Below are positions 6,813-12,475 of a DNA stretch of 12,841 bases, in pieces; positions within the stretch are counted from its first letter, which is position 1, and each line of letters starts with the position of its first letter. The translations under genes were made by a program, and so were the position numbers. The notes under the pieces are model-generated. The model was not told where the DNA came from, did no database searches, and was given only the letters and a program-made list of their open reading frames with translations. Source of the stretch: Thermoleophilia bacterium (GTDB lineage: Bacteria; Actinomycetota; Thermoleophilia; Gaiellales; Gaiellaceae); assembly GCA_029858755.1 (NCBI GenBank), contig JAOUEK010000015.1, positions 1 through 12,841 of the forward strand. The letters run 5' to 3'.

Positions 6813-8179
6813 CTCGTGCGCTCCCAGTACGGGCGTACGAGCCCGCGGTCGGTGAGCACCTTCCGCAGCGCCAGCATGGCGGTGTAGGTGGGGAGGACGC
6901 CCAGCGGCTCGTCCGCGGGGGCGAGCTCGAGCGCGCGCTCGAGAGCCGGCTCGAGGGCCCGGACGACCTCGAGCCGTTCGGCTGCGAAGCCGGCGTACGT
7001 AAAGCGGAGCGCGAGCTCGGCGGCACGGTCGCCCGCCACGACGATCCGCGATGCGCCTGCGAGCAACGGCTCGAAGTCGACGTCCCAGATCCACGAGACG
7101 TCGCGGCCGTCAGCGATGGCGTCGTTCAGCGCGACGAGAAGCGTCGAGGGCACGCCGCCTTCGGCGAGCGTGCGGATCGCCTCGTTGGCGCCGGCCGGGT
7201 TCTTGATCAGCAGCAGCAGGACGCTGTGGCCGTCGACCGCCACGCGCTCGAAGCGACCGAAGGCGGCGCCGAAGCTCTCGAGGCCACGCCGCACGGCTGC
7301 CGGAGGCTCCCCGAGCGCAAGGCAGAGCGCCGAAGCCGCCAGAGCGTTGTAGACGTTGTACAAGCCGGGCAGCGGCAACCGAAGCCGCGTCGTGGCCGCC
7401 GCCGACGCCAGGTCGAAGGACGTCGCCTCCAGCCCATCCAGCGCGATGTCCCGAGCGGCGAGGTCGAGGCGCGGCCGAGCATGACCGCACGCCTCACAGC
7501 GGTAGTCGCCGAGGTGCCCGACGTATGCCGCGGCATACGCGTAGGGGCTGCCGCAGCGCACGCAGTACTTCGAATCCGCCGCGTGCTGCAGCGAGGGTCT
7601 CGCTACCTGCGGGTCGTCCACGCCGTAGCGGACAGCGCCCTCCCGCCCGCTTGCGAGGTCGGCCACCACGGGGTCGTCCGCGTTGACGACGAGCGTGGTC
7701 GCCGGCGGCAGCTCGGCCACTGCGTCGCGCCACCGCTCCGCGATGTGCTCGAGCTCGCCGTAGCGGTCGAGCTGGTCGCGGAAGAGATTGCCGAGCACGA
7801 GGACGCGAGGTCGAAGGCGCGGCAGGAGCTCCGGCAACGCGAACTCGTCGACCTCGAGCAGCCCGAGCTCGGCCGCGTCGGCGTCGAGCAGTGTGGAGGC
7901 GACGCCCGAGGCGAGGTTGGCGCCGGAGTTGTTCCACGCCAGGCGCCGCGCGGCGCCGAGCACGGAGGCGGCCATCGCGCTCGACGTCGTCTTGCCGTTG
8001 GTGGCCGAGATCACCACTGTGCCCTGCGGCAGCCTGGCCGAGAGGGCGTCGATCGCGCCTCGGTCGACCCGCCAGAGCAGCTTGCCGGGCAGCGTCGTCC
8101 CGCCGCCCCGCCGCGCGGCGCGCGAGATCGAGCCGGCGAGCCGGGCGAGGCCGATCTCGACGGTGAGGAGGACGGTCAC
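6809..8179 (-). CDS. murT: lipid II isoglutaminyl synthase, Mur ligase-like subunit MurT
   Basis: MurT activates the D-Glu carboxylate of lipid II with ATP and uses ammonia from GatD. The 456-residue protein has the Mur ligase central domain with P-loop SATNGKTT (58-65), LLEVDEF (108-113) and VLGNLFRDQLDRYGE, then a MurT-specific zinc ribbon (Cys206, Cys209, Cys228, Cys231: CVRCG and CEACG), and a C-terminal DUF1727-type domain with KNPAGANEAI and ALNDAIADGRDVSWIWD. GTG 8179 is chosen because homologous sequence begins there and a TACGCT element sits eight bases upstream; the frame stays open further upstream with unrelated, arginine-rich sequence that runs into the divergent gene. S. aureus MurT is about 437 residues. 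It is the first gene of murT-gatD. Confidence 0.93.
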   Translation of the reverse strand: MTVLLTVEIGLARLAGSISRAARRGGGTTLPGKLLWRVDRGAIDALSARLPQGTVVISATNGKTTSSAMAASVLGAARRLAWNNSGANLASGVASTLLDADAAELGLLEVDEFALPELLPRLRPRVLVLGNLFRDQLDRYGELEHIAERWRDAVAELPPATTLVVNADDPVVADLASGREGAVRYGVDDPQVARPSLQHAADSKYCVRCGSPYAYAAAYVGHLGDYRCEACGHARPRLDLAARDIALDGLEATSFDLASAAATTRLRLPLPGLYNVYNALAASALCLALGEPPAAVRRGLESFGAAFGRFERVAVDGHSVLLLLIKNPAGANEAIRTLAEGGVPSTLLVALNDAIADGRDVSWIWDVDFEPLLAGASRIVVAGDRAAELALRFTYAGFAAERLEVVRALEPALERALELAPADEPLGVLPTYTAMLALRKVLTDRGLVRPYWERTR

Positions 8180-8187
8180 GCGGGGCG

Positions 8188-8193
8188 AGCGTA
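8188..8193 (-). promoter_or_regulatory. candidate -10 element of a leaderless murT promoter
   Basis: Minus strand TACGCT (TANNNT) lies eight bases upstream of the murT GTG. Together with the lack of any Shine-Dalgarno, this suggests a leaderless or nearly leaderless message. The -35 region (about 8211-8217) does not resemble TTGACA. Confidence 0.4.
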
Positions 8194-8229
8194 GCGGCAG
8201 GCCGGGGGACAGCACCTGCTCTACCGCTA

Positions 8230-8257
8230 TTGCATATTCTCCATGGTGATCTACCAT
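8230..8257 (+). promoter_or_regulatory. candidate promoter of the HNH-repeat gene
   Basis: TTGCAT (8230-8235) and TACCAT (8252-8257) are 16 bases apart, and the -10 element ends six bases before ATG 8264, predicting a leaderless transcript. The stretch is clearly AT-richer than its surroundings. The element overlaps an inverted repeat, so it may be repressed by a bound protein. Confidence 0.45.
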
Positions 8258-8258
8258 G
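8242..8258. promoter_or_regulatory. inverted repeat, candidate operator
   Basis: CATGGT-GATCT-ACCATG is a perfect 6-bp inverted repeat with a 5-base spacer. It covers the predicted -10 element. It is framed by two copies of ATTGCAT (8229-8235 and 8259-8265), the second overlapping the start codon. The layout suits binding of a dimeric regulator; the adjacent HNH-repeat protein is an obvious but untested candidate for autoregulation. Confidence 0.4.
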
Positions 8259-8263
8259 ATTGC

Positions 8264-8953
8264 ATGGCCCGCCGACGGAAGCAGGTGCCTGCGCTCGAGC
8301 GGATCGACGAGGCCGCGCTCGCAGCGTTCCGCGCCGGGATGCGTCGTCGTTACACGGACGCGGAGATCCTCACGGAGCTGCGGGCATCGGCAGAGCGGCT
8401 CGGGCGGTCGCCGACGATGCGTGAGTTCGCCGCGGACGGAGAGGCACGCGTCCATCCGCAGACGGTGATCGAGCACTTCGGCACCTGGAACGCGGCCAAG
8501 CGCGCAGCAGGTCTTCCTCCGCGGCGCTACATCTCGCGGGAGGAGATGCTGCGGCAGCTGCGCGAGCTGGGCGACGAGATCGGCCGCGCGCCCACGTCGC
8601 GCGACATCGAGGAGCGGCGCGGGAGGATGGTGTCGAAGTCCCTGATCTGGCAGACCTTCGGCTCGCTGTCGGAGGCGCTTCGCGAGGCCGGCTTCGACGT
8701 CCCGAGCGGCGAGGAGCGGCTGGAGCGGGCGGTGCGCAGCGGCGCCATGCTCGCGCGCCGGCTGGGGCGCCTGCCGTCGATGGCGGATTGGAAGGCGGCG
8801 CGCCGCGACCAGCCCGACCTGCTCAGCGAGTGGCAGGTCTACCGCATGATCGAGATCGCGAGTGGCCCCTGGGCGGCGTTCCAGTTCCTGATCCGGGAGC
8901 AGCTCCGCGAAGAAGGGGTTGCTGTCCGACCGGACGGCTCGCTCAGCGACTGA
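8264..8953 (+). CDS. stand-alone homing endonuclease-associated (HNH) repeat protein, putative DNA-binding regulator
   Basis: A 229-residue, strongly charged protein made of tandem repeats of the HNH_repeat / homing endonuclease-associated type. Repeat 1 (about 30-84) runs ILTELRASAERLGRSPTMRE... to HFGTWNAAKRAAGL; repeat 2 (89-144) runs MLRQLRELGDEIGRAPTSRD... to TFGSLSEALREAGF; a degenerate third copy (about 151-212) keeps ARRLGRLPSMADW and GPWAAFQFLIRE. Such repeats are thought to fold as small helical DNA-recognition units. No HNH, GIY-YIG or LAGLIDADG nuclease motif is present, so I infer DNA binding without cleavage. ATG 8264 (MARRRKQ) is preferred over in-frame ATG 8243 because a -10-like TACCAT lies six bases before it and the upstream ATG falls inside the promoter. 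It diverges from murT and converges on the amidotransferase gene. Confidence 0.75.
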   Translation: MARRRKQVPALERIDEAALAAFRAGMRRRYTDAEILTELRASAERLGRSPTMREFAADGEARVHPQTVIEHFGTWNAAKRAAGLPPRRYISREEMLRQLRELGDEIGRAPTSRDIEERRGRMVSKSLIWQTFGSLSEALREAGFDVPSGEERLERAVRSGAMLARRLGRLPSMADWKAARRDQPDLLSEWQVYRMIEIASGPWAAFQFLIREQLREEGVAVRPDGSLSD

Positions 8954-8969
8954 GGCGTAGCGCTACGCC
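8954..8969. terminator. perfect 16-bp palindrome between convergent genes, candidate bidirectional terminator
   Basis: GGCGTAGCGCTACGCC begins directly after the TGA of the HNH-repeat gene and contains the TAG stop of the convergent amidotransferase gene. In RNA it can form a 6-bp stem with a GCGC loop (or an 8-bp cruciform in DNA). There is no T-run on either side, so it would be a non-canonical, U-less hairpin of the kind proposed for actinobacteria. Confidence 0.45.
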
Positions 8970-9772
8970 ATCGTCCAGGCCGCGATCACGGCCATGCGCT
9001 GCAGGCAGTACTCGCCCTCGTACTGCGAGCGCACGGCGGGCAGCGTCCGCTCCTCGCGGAAGCTGTGGTCGGGCTGGAACGAGCGCTCGGAGACCACGTG
9101 ACCTCCGCAGACCCGCAGCAGCGTCCCCTCCGAGAGCTCCCGGTGGGCGAGGCCGATGCGGAGCGAGCGCTCGACGACCGCGAGTGCGGCGCTCGTCGAC
9201 GCGAAGAAGACACCCTCTCGGCTCTCGCCGATCCAGAGGGGGCGGCCGATGCCGCGGGCCAGGAAGAGCGTCCCCGGGTCGCGCTCGTCGAGCCACGCTG
9301 CGGCCATCGTGCCGTGAAGCTCCTCGAGGCTGCGCGGGTCGTTGGCGGACTCCTCGACGAGCGCGAAGATCGCCTCCGAGTCGACCGTCATCCCGGGCCA
9401 CTCGCGCTCGAAGCCGTGCCGCTCCAACACCTCCTCGTCGTTCGCGATCACGCCGTTGTGGATGCCGACGACGGCGCCATGGCGAATCGGGTGGTTGTTG
9501 ACGTCGAAGGAGGGGTGGCCCTTCGTGAAGTCCCTCACGTGGACGAGGACCTGGCTCGCCGTATCGGGCACGGAGATGTCGTCGATCAGGCCGCTCGCGC
9601 CCGTCTGGCGCTTGTGGACGGCGATCACGGCGTCGTCCTCGCCGGGCGATCGGTACGCGTAGCCGACGGCGTCCTCGCCGCGCTCCGCGATGCCAGCGAG
9701 GAGCGCCTGCGCGGCCATGGTGCGGGGGGCGGTGGAGCCGCCGACCAGGCTGTATCCCGCGATGCCGCACAT
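8963..9772 (-). CDS. stand-alone class II glutamine amidotransferase (GlmS/PurF N-terminal-like domain)
   Basis: A 269-residue Ntn-type glutaminase domain with no fused synthetase. The N-terminus is [12 protein letters not shown]; Cys2 becomes the nucleophile after Met removal. Other landmarks are [11 protein letters not shown] (30-40, matching the RGYDSAG region of GlmS), [12 protein letters not shown] (76-87, in the position of the glutamine-binding TRWATHG loop), NNHPI (92-96), the oxyanion-hole HNGVIAND (105-112) and VDSEAIF (130-136). It is nearest to the GlmS-type domain but lacks both sugar-isomerase domains. It probably releases ammonia for a partner not encoded here, or is a specialised glutaminase; the acceptor is unknown. 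ATG 9772 is fixed by the need for Cys at position 2. A weak AGGG lies about 9 bases upstream. Confidence 0.85.
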   Translation of the reverse strand: MCGIAGYSLVGGSTAPRTMAAQALLAGIAERGEDAVGYAYRSPGEDDAVIAVHKRQTGASGLIDDISVPDTASQVLVHVRDFTKGHPSFDVNNHPIRHGAVVGIHNGVIANDEEVLERHGFEREWPGMTVDSEAIFALVEESANDPRSLEELHGTMAAAWLDERDPGTLFLARGIGRPLWIGESREGVFFASTSAALAVVERSLRIGLAHRELSEGTLLRVCGGHVVSERSFQPDHSFREERTLPAVRSQYEGEYCLQRMAVIAAWTMA

Positions 9773-9906
9773 GCGCTGTCTGCCCTACGTATCGGAATCT
9801 AGCGGCCGAATATGAGCATCCTGTTCGGAGGCCGGCGCCCGACTCCTCGCGTGCCGAGAGTCGATCACTCAAGCGGGGGAGGAAGGGCGCCGATAGGTGG
9901 CAAGAG
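9773..9906. other. divergent intergenic control region (amidotransferase / sigma factor)
   Basis: This 134-base region must carry promoters for both neighbours. Facing left, TAGATT (complement of 9796-9801) could be the -10 of the amidotransferase gene, leaving a short leader with AGGG. Facing right, I find no confident -35/-10 pair; TATGAG at 9811-9816 is the only weak candidate. The AGGTGG at 9895-9900, six bases before ATG 9907, is a good Shine-Dalgarno and fixes the sigma factor start. Nothing else recognised. Confidence 0.4.
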
Positions 9907-10791
9907 ATGGACGCCGCCGAGCACCTGTTCGAGGAGGTCCCGTCGTCCGCTGACGAGCCCGCCGACGACGTCACCGGCGACCCGCTGAAGCTGTACGTGC
10001 GCCAGATCGGCGACGGACGCCTGCTCACCGCCGCCGAGGAGCGGGAGCTCGCCCGCCGCAAGGACGCGGGGGACGAGGCGGCGAAGCGCCGGCTGATCGA
10101 GTGCAACCTGCGGCTCGTGATGTCGATCACGCGGAACTACACGCGCGCCAACGTGCCGCTGCTCGACCTGATCCAGGAGGGCAACCTCGGGCTGATCCGC
10201 GCCGTCGAGAAGTTCGACTGGAAGCTCGGCTACAAGCTGTCAACGTACGCCACCTGGTGGATCAAGCAGTCGGTGCAACGCGCGCTGGCCGAGCAGAGCC
10301 GCACGATCCGCCTGCCCGTCCATGTGGCCGACCAGGTGCGCAAGGTGCAACGGGCGCGCCGCGTGCTCGGCCACAAGCTCAACCGCGACCCGTCCCTGGC
10401 CGAGGTCGCGGTCGAGAGCGGCTTCCCCGAGGAGCGCGTGCAGATGCTGCTCGAGCTGGTGCAGGACCAGGTCAGCCTGGACACCCCGGTCGGCGACGGC
10501 GAGTCGCTGATGGGCGACCTGATCGAGGACCCGTTCGCGCTCGAGCCGGAAGCGGAGACCCACGACCAACTGCGCTCGGAGGAGCTGGCCGGCGCGATCG
10601 CGAAGCTGAAGCCGCGGTTGCAGCGCGTGCTCGTGCTCCGGTTCGGCCTCGACAGCGAGCCGCCGCGGACGCTGGAGGAGGTCGGGACGGTGCTCGGCAT
10701 CACGCGCGAGCGCGTGCGTCAGCTCGAGACGCGCGCCCTGCGCGAGCTGCGGCACATCGCCCCCGGCCTCGAGCTCTACCTGCGCAGCTGA
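9907..10791 (+). CDS. RNA polymerase sigma factor, sigma-70 RpoD-like, lacking region 1.1
   Basis: A 294-residue sigma-70 with regions 1.2, 2, 3 and 4. Region 1.2 starts near residue 25 ([11 protein letters not shown]). Region 2 spans about 60-135, with [12 protein letters not shown], the core-binding [21 protein letters not shown] (85-105) and the promoter-melting/-10 segment [17 protein letters not shown]. Region 3 follows ([13 protein letters not shown]), then region 4 (about 237-288) with the [20 protein letters not shown] helix-turn-helix that reads the -35. Only about 24 residues precede region 1.2, so region 1.1 is absent, as in group 2 sigma factors (SigB/RpoS/HrdB-paralogue type). 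In region 2.4, Gln124 occupies the place of E. coli Thr440, a -10-contacting residue. AGGTGG precedes the ATG. It converges with another sigma gene 29 bases away. Confidence 0.92.
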   Translation: MDAAEHLFEEVPSSADEPADDVTGDPLKLYVRQIGDGRLLTAAEERELARRKDAGDEAAKRRLIECNLRLVMSITRNYTRANVPLLDLIQEGNLGLIRAVEKFDWKLGYKLSTYATWWIKQSVQRALAEQSRTIRLPVHVADQVRKVQRARRVLGHKLNRDPSLAEVAVESGFPEERVQMLLELVQDQVSLDTPVGDGESLMGDLIEDPFALEPEAETHDQLRSEELAGAIAKLKPRLQRVLVLRFGLDSEPPRTLEEVGTVLGITRERVRQLETRALRELRHIAPGLELYLRS

Positions 10792-10810
10792 GCCGACAGG
10801 ACGTGGGGGA

Positions 10811-10829
10811 GGCCCGGACCCTACGGGCC
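10811..10829. terminator. candidate hairpin at the convergent sigma-gene junction
   Basis: GGCCCG (10811-10816) pairs with CGGGCC (10824-10829) around a 7-base loop. It overlaps the stop codon of the minus-strand sigma gene and follows the plus-strand sigma stop by 19 bases. No U-tract follows on either strand, so it is only a tentative bidirectional terminator. Confidence 0.3.
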
Positions 10830-11879
10830 GACGGCGGCGATCGCCTGCACCTGTCGCAGCCCGGCGAGCCGTCGCAGCGACTCCAGCTCGATCTGCCGCA
10901 CGCGCTCGCGGGTGAGGCCCAGCGTGCGCCCGATCTCCTCCAGCGTGCGCGGCTCGCCGCCGTCGAGGCCGTAGCGCATGACGAGCACGTCGCGCTCGCG
11001 TGTGGGGAGCTCGCACAGCGCCAGGCGCAGCGCCTGGCTGCGCAGGTTGAGCTCGACGGTCTCCTCGGGCAGCGGCTCGTCTCCCGCCACGAAGTCGCCG
11101 AGCACGGCGTCTTCGGCCTCTCCGACAGGAGCATCCAGGCTTGCCGACGTACGGGCGGCCGCCCGCACCTCGAGCACCTGCTGCACGGTGATGTTGGCCT
11201 CGTCGGCGATCTCCTCGATCCGCGGCTCCCGCCCGAGCGTCGTCCACAGCGAGCGCTCGGCGCGGTTGATCTTCTGCATCCGCTCGACGATGTGTACGGG
11301 CATGCGGATCGTGCGCGCCTTGTCGGCGAGCGCGCGGGCGACCGCCTGGCGGATCCACCACGTGGCATAGGTGGAGAACTTGAAGCCGCGGCGCCAGTCG
11401 AACTTCTCGACAGCCCGGATCAGGCCCAGCGTGCCCTCCTGGATCAGATCGAGGAACGGTAGGCCCTGGTTGCGGTAGTTCTTCGCAATCGAGACGACGA
11501 GCCGCAGGTTGGACTGGATCATCGTCTGCTTCGCGTCGTCGTCGCCTCGCTCGATCCGCTTCGCCAGCTCGACCTCCTGCGCAGCCGTGAGGAGGTGGTG
11601 GCGACCCGCCTCGCGAAGGAAGAGCTGCAGCGCATCAGTGGTCGACTCGACGACCGGCGGTGGGGGTGACGCAGGCTCGGCCTGCCGCGCGTCGACGAGC
11701 TCGATGCCACGCTTCTCGAGCTCGCGCAGGAGCGCGTCGTGCTCGAGCGGCGACAGCTCGTGCAGCTCCTCGACGTCCGCGAGGTCCGCGGAGCGCAGCA
11801 CACCCGTGTGCTCGGAGGCCTCGAGCAGCTGTCGCAGCTCGTCCAGGCCGAGAATGGTGTCGATGTCGACAGACGTCAC
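10821..11879 (-). CDS. RNA polymerase sigma factor, RpoD/SigA family with region 1.1-like N-terminus
   Basis: A 352-residue sigma-70. Residues 11-63 ([20 protein letters not shown] ... [14 protein letters not shown]) have the helical pattern and the GI-E-VV/LVD ending typical of primary-sigma region 1.1, followed by a Pro-rich linker (70-78). Region 1.2 starts near 82 ([11 protein letters not shown]), region 2 covers 115-190 ([50 protein letters not shown]), region 3 includes [19 protein letters not shown], and region 4 (about 288-335) has [20 protein letters not shown]. This organisation suits a principal or principal-like sigma factor. However, Ala181 replaces the Thr440-equivalent in region 2.4, so I do not assign the symbol rpoD/sigA. 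GTG 11879 gives the expected N-terminus; no strong Shine-Dalgarno is seen. Confidence 0.92.
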   Translation of the reverse strand: MTSVDIDTILGLDELRQLLEASEHTGVLRSADLADVEELHELSPLEHDALLRELEKRGIELVDARQAEPASPPPPVVESTTDALQLFLREAGRHHLLTAAQEVELAKRIERGDDDAKQTMIQSNLRLVVSIAKNYRNQGLPFLDLIQEGTLGLIRAVEKFDWRRGFKFSTYATWWIRQAVARALADKARTIRMPVHIVERMQKINRAERSLWTTLGREPRIEEIADEANITVQQVLEVRAAARTSASLDAPVGEAEDAVLGDFVAGDEPLPEETVELNLRSQALRLALCELPTRERDVLVMRYGLDGGEPRTLEEIGRTLGLTRERVRQIELESLRRLAGLRQVQAIAAVGP

Positions 11880-12077
11880 GCGAGCTCGTGCGGATCGATA
11901 CGCCCGTCGATCATCTCGCGCGGGCGTGCACTTGTCCAGGGGGGAACCAAGATCACCGGCAGACAGACACGGGCGCGGCTATCGGGTTGCCCGAGGGCAC
12001 CGACCGGGCCGTCGCACAGCCTGGCGCCGCGGCCGGCTTGTCCGGCGGCGTAAGCGCGCGACGGTTCCGCCGCGACC
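11880..12077. other. intergenic region upstream of the minus-strand sigma gene
   Basis: No gene recognised in these 198 bases. Next to the sigma gene they hold its candidate promoter and a 12-codon ORF that overlaps its start. Further right, GCCGG-CTTGT-CCGGC (12032-12046) could form a 5-bp stem about 30 bases beyond the stop of the 81-residue ORF, a weak terminator candidate without U-tract. Confidence 0.4.
11910..11938 (-). promoter_or_regulatory. candidate promoter of the minus-strand sigma gene
   Basis: On the minus strand, TGGACA (11938-11933; five of six bases match TTGACA) is followed after 17 bases by GATGAT (11915-11910; four of six match TATAAT). It predicts a start near 11903 and a leader of about 24 bases. 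Good spacing, imperfect -10. Confidence 0.35.
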
Positions 12078-12323
12078 TCAGGTACGAGGAGGAACGCGAC
12101 TCAGGTCGGGACGGCTCTGCTTCGAGAGCGCCTCGCGCAACTCTGCGTTCTCGGCAACGAGGCGATCCAGAGCGGCCAGAGCGGCCAGGGCGGCAGACAC
12201 AGACGTATGCCTGTCGTGCTGCACCAGCCAGTTGTGCGGCGAGAACACCTCATCGCCGCAGCAGGCAGCGAGAGTCTCCCGTACGAGTGTGGCGTCGGCG
12301 GACGTATACAGCCGTTCACTCAT
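12078..12323 (-). CDS. small uncharacterised protein (81 residues) with C-terminal coiled coil
   Basis: I do not recognise a family. A good Shine-Dalgarno (AGGAAG, six bases before ATG 12323) and an ATGA overlap with a 31-codon ORF upstream support it as a real gene. The N-terminal half (LVRETLAACCGDEVFSPHNW) contains a Cys-Cys pair. The second half (SAALAALAALDRLVAENAEL) is an alanine/leucine-rich amphipathic helix with leucine-type heptad spacing, likely a short coiled coil for dimerisation. The tail SRPDLSRVPPRT is basic and proline-containing. No signal peptide or membrane segment. It lies in its own transcription unit behind a palindromic candidate operator, between a transporter and a sigma factor. 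It could be an adaptor or regulator, but no function is assigned. Confidence 0.6.
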   Translation of the reverse strand: MSERLYTSADATLVRETLAACCGDEVFSPHNWLVQHDRHTSVSAALAALAALDRLVAENAELREALSKQSRPDLSRVPPRT

Positions 12324-12415
12324 GAGGATCTTCCTTCACTGGCCTGCTCATCCGTAGATTGCCGAAACCGTCGCAGGGCCGCCGGTGCCAGGAGAGCACG
12401 TCTCACGAGGTTCAT
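12320..12415 (-). CDS. 31-residue small ORF, possible leader peptide or coupled small protein
   Basis: Reading the minus strand from ATG 12415 gives MNLVRRALLAPAALRRFRQS and a further 11 residues ending in RSS. Its TGA (12322-12320) overlaps the ATG of the 81-residue ORF in an ATGA junction, and that gene's Shine-Dalgarno lies inside it. The peptide is basic with an amphipathic first half. A weak GGGC precedes the start. It lies just downstream of the TTGACA/palindrome control region with a predicted leader of about a dozen bases. It may be a translated small protein, a coupling leader, or chance; there is no homology evidence. Confidence 0.4.
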   Translation of the reverse strand: MNLVRRALLAPAALRRFRQSTDEQASEGRSS

Positions 12416-12443
12416 TGCCCGTCGGTCTTCCCGAGTGCGCACG

Positions 12444-12457
12444 ATAACGCGCGTTAT
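12444..12457. promoter_or_regulatory. perfect 14-bp palindrome, candidate repressor operator
   Basis: ATAACGCGCGTTAT is a perfect palindrome in a region otherwise free of AT-rich words. It abuts a consensus TTGACA on the minus strand (12462-12457) and would fill most of the promoter spacer, the classic position for a TetR/MarR-type repressor site. The probable target is the small-ORF pair to its left; no cognate regulator is in the window. Confidence 0.5.
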
Positions 12458-12462
12458 GTCAA
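12457..12462 (-). promoter_or_regulatory. consensus -35 hexamer (TTGACA)
   Basis: An exact TTGACA on the minus strand. At 17 bases spacing, the -10 position (12439-12434) reads CGCACT, a poor match, so the promoter may be weak or factor-dependent. A start near 12427 would lie just before the 31-codon ORF. Confidence 0.35.
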
Positions 12463-12475
12463 GTAGACACAGAGC

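Noticed and set aside
8229..8265. ATTGCAT direct repeats as attachment-site or target-site duplication of a mobile element
   Set aside because: The 7-base repeats are 30 bases apart with no element between them; a regulatory reading fits better.
8180..8476. N-terminal extension of MurT in the open frame upstream of GTG 8179
   Set aside because: The extra 99 codons show no MurT similarity, cross the promoter region and run antisense into the HNH-repeat gene.
12434..12462. TTGACA plus TATCGT (12446-12441) as a complete promoter
   Set aside because: The spacer would be only 10 bases, too short for sigma-70 recognition; the TATCGT is part of the palindrome.
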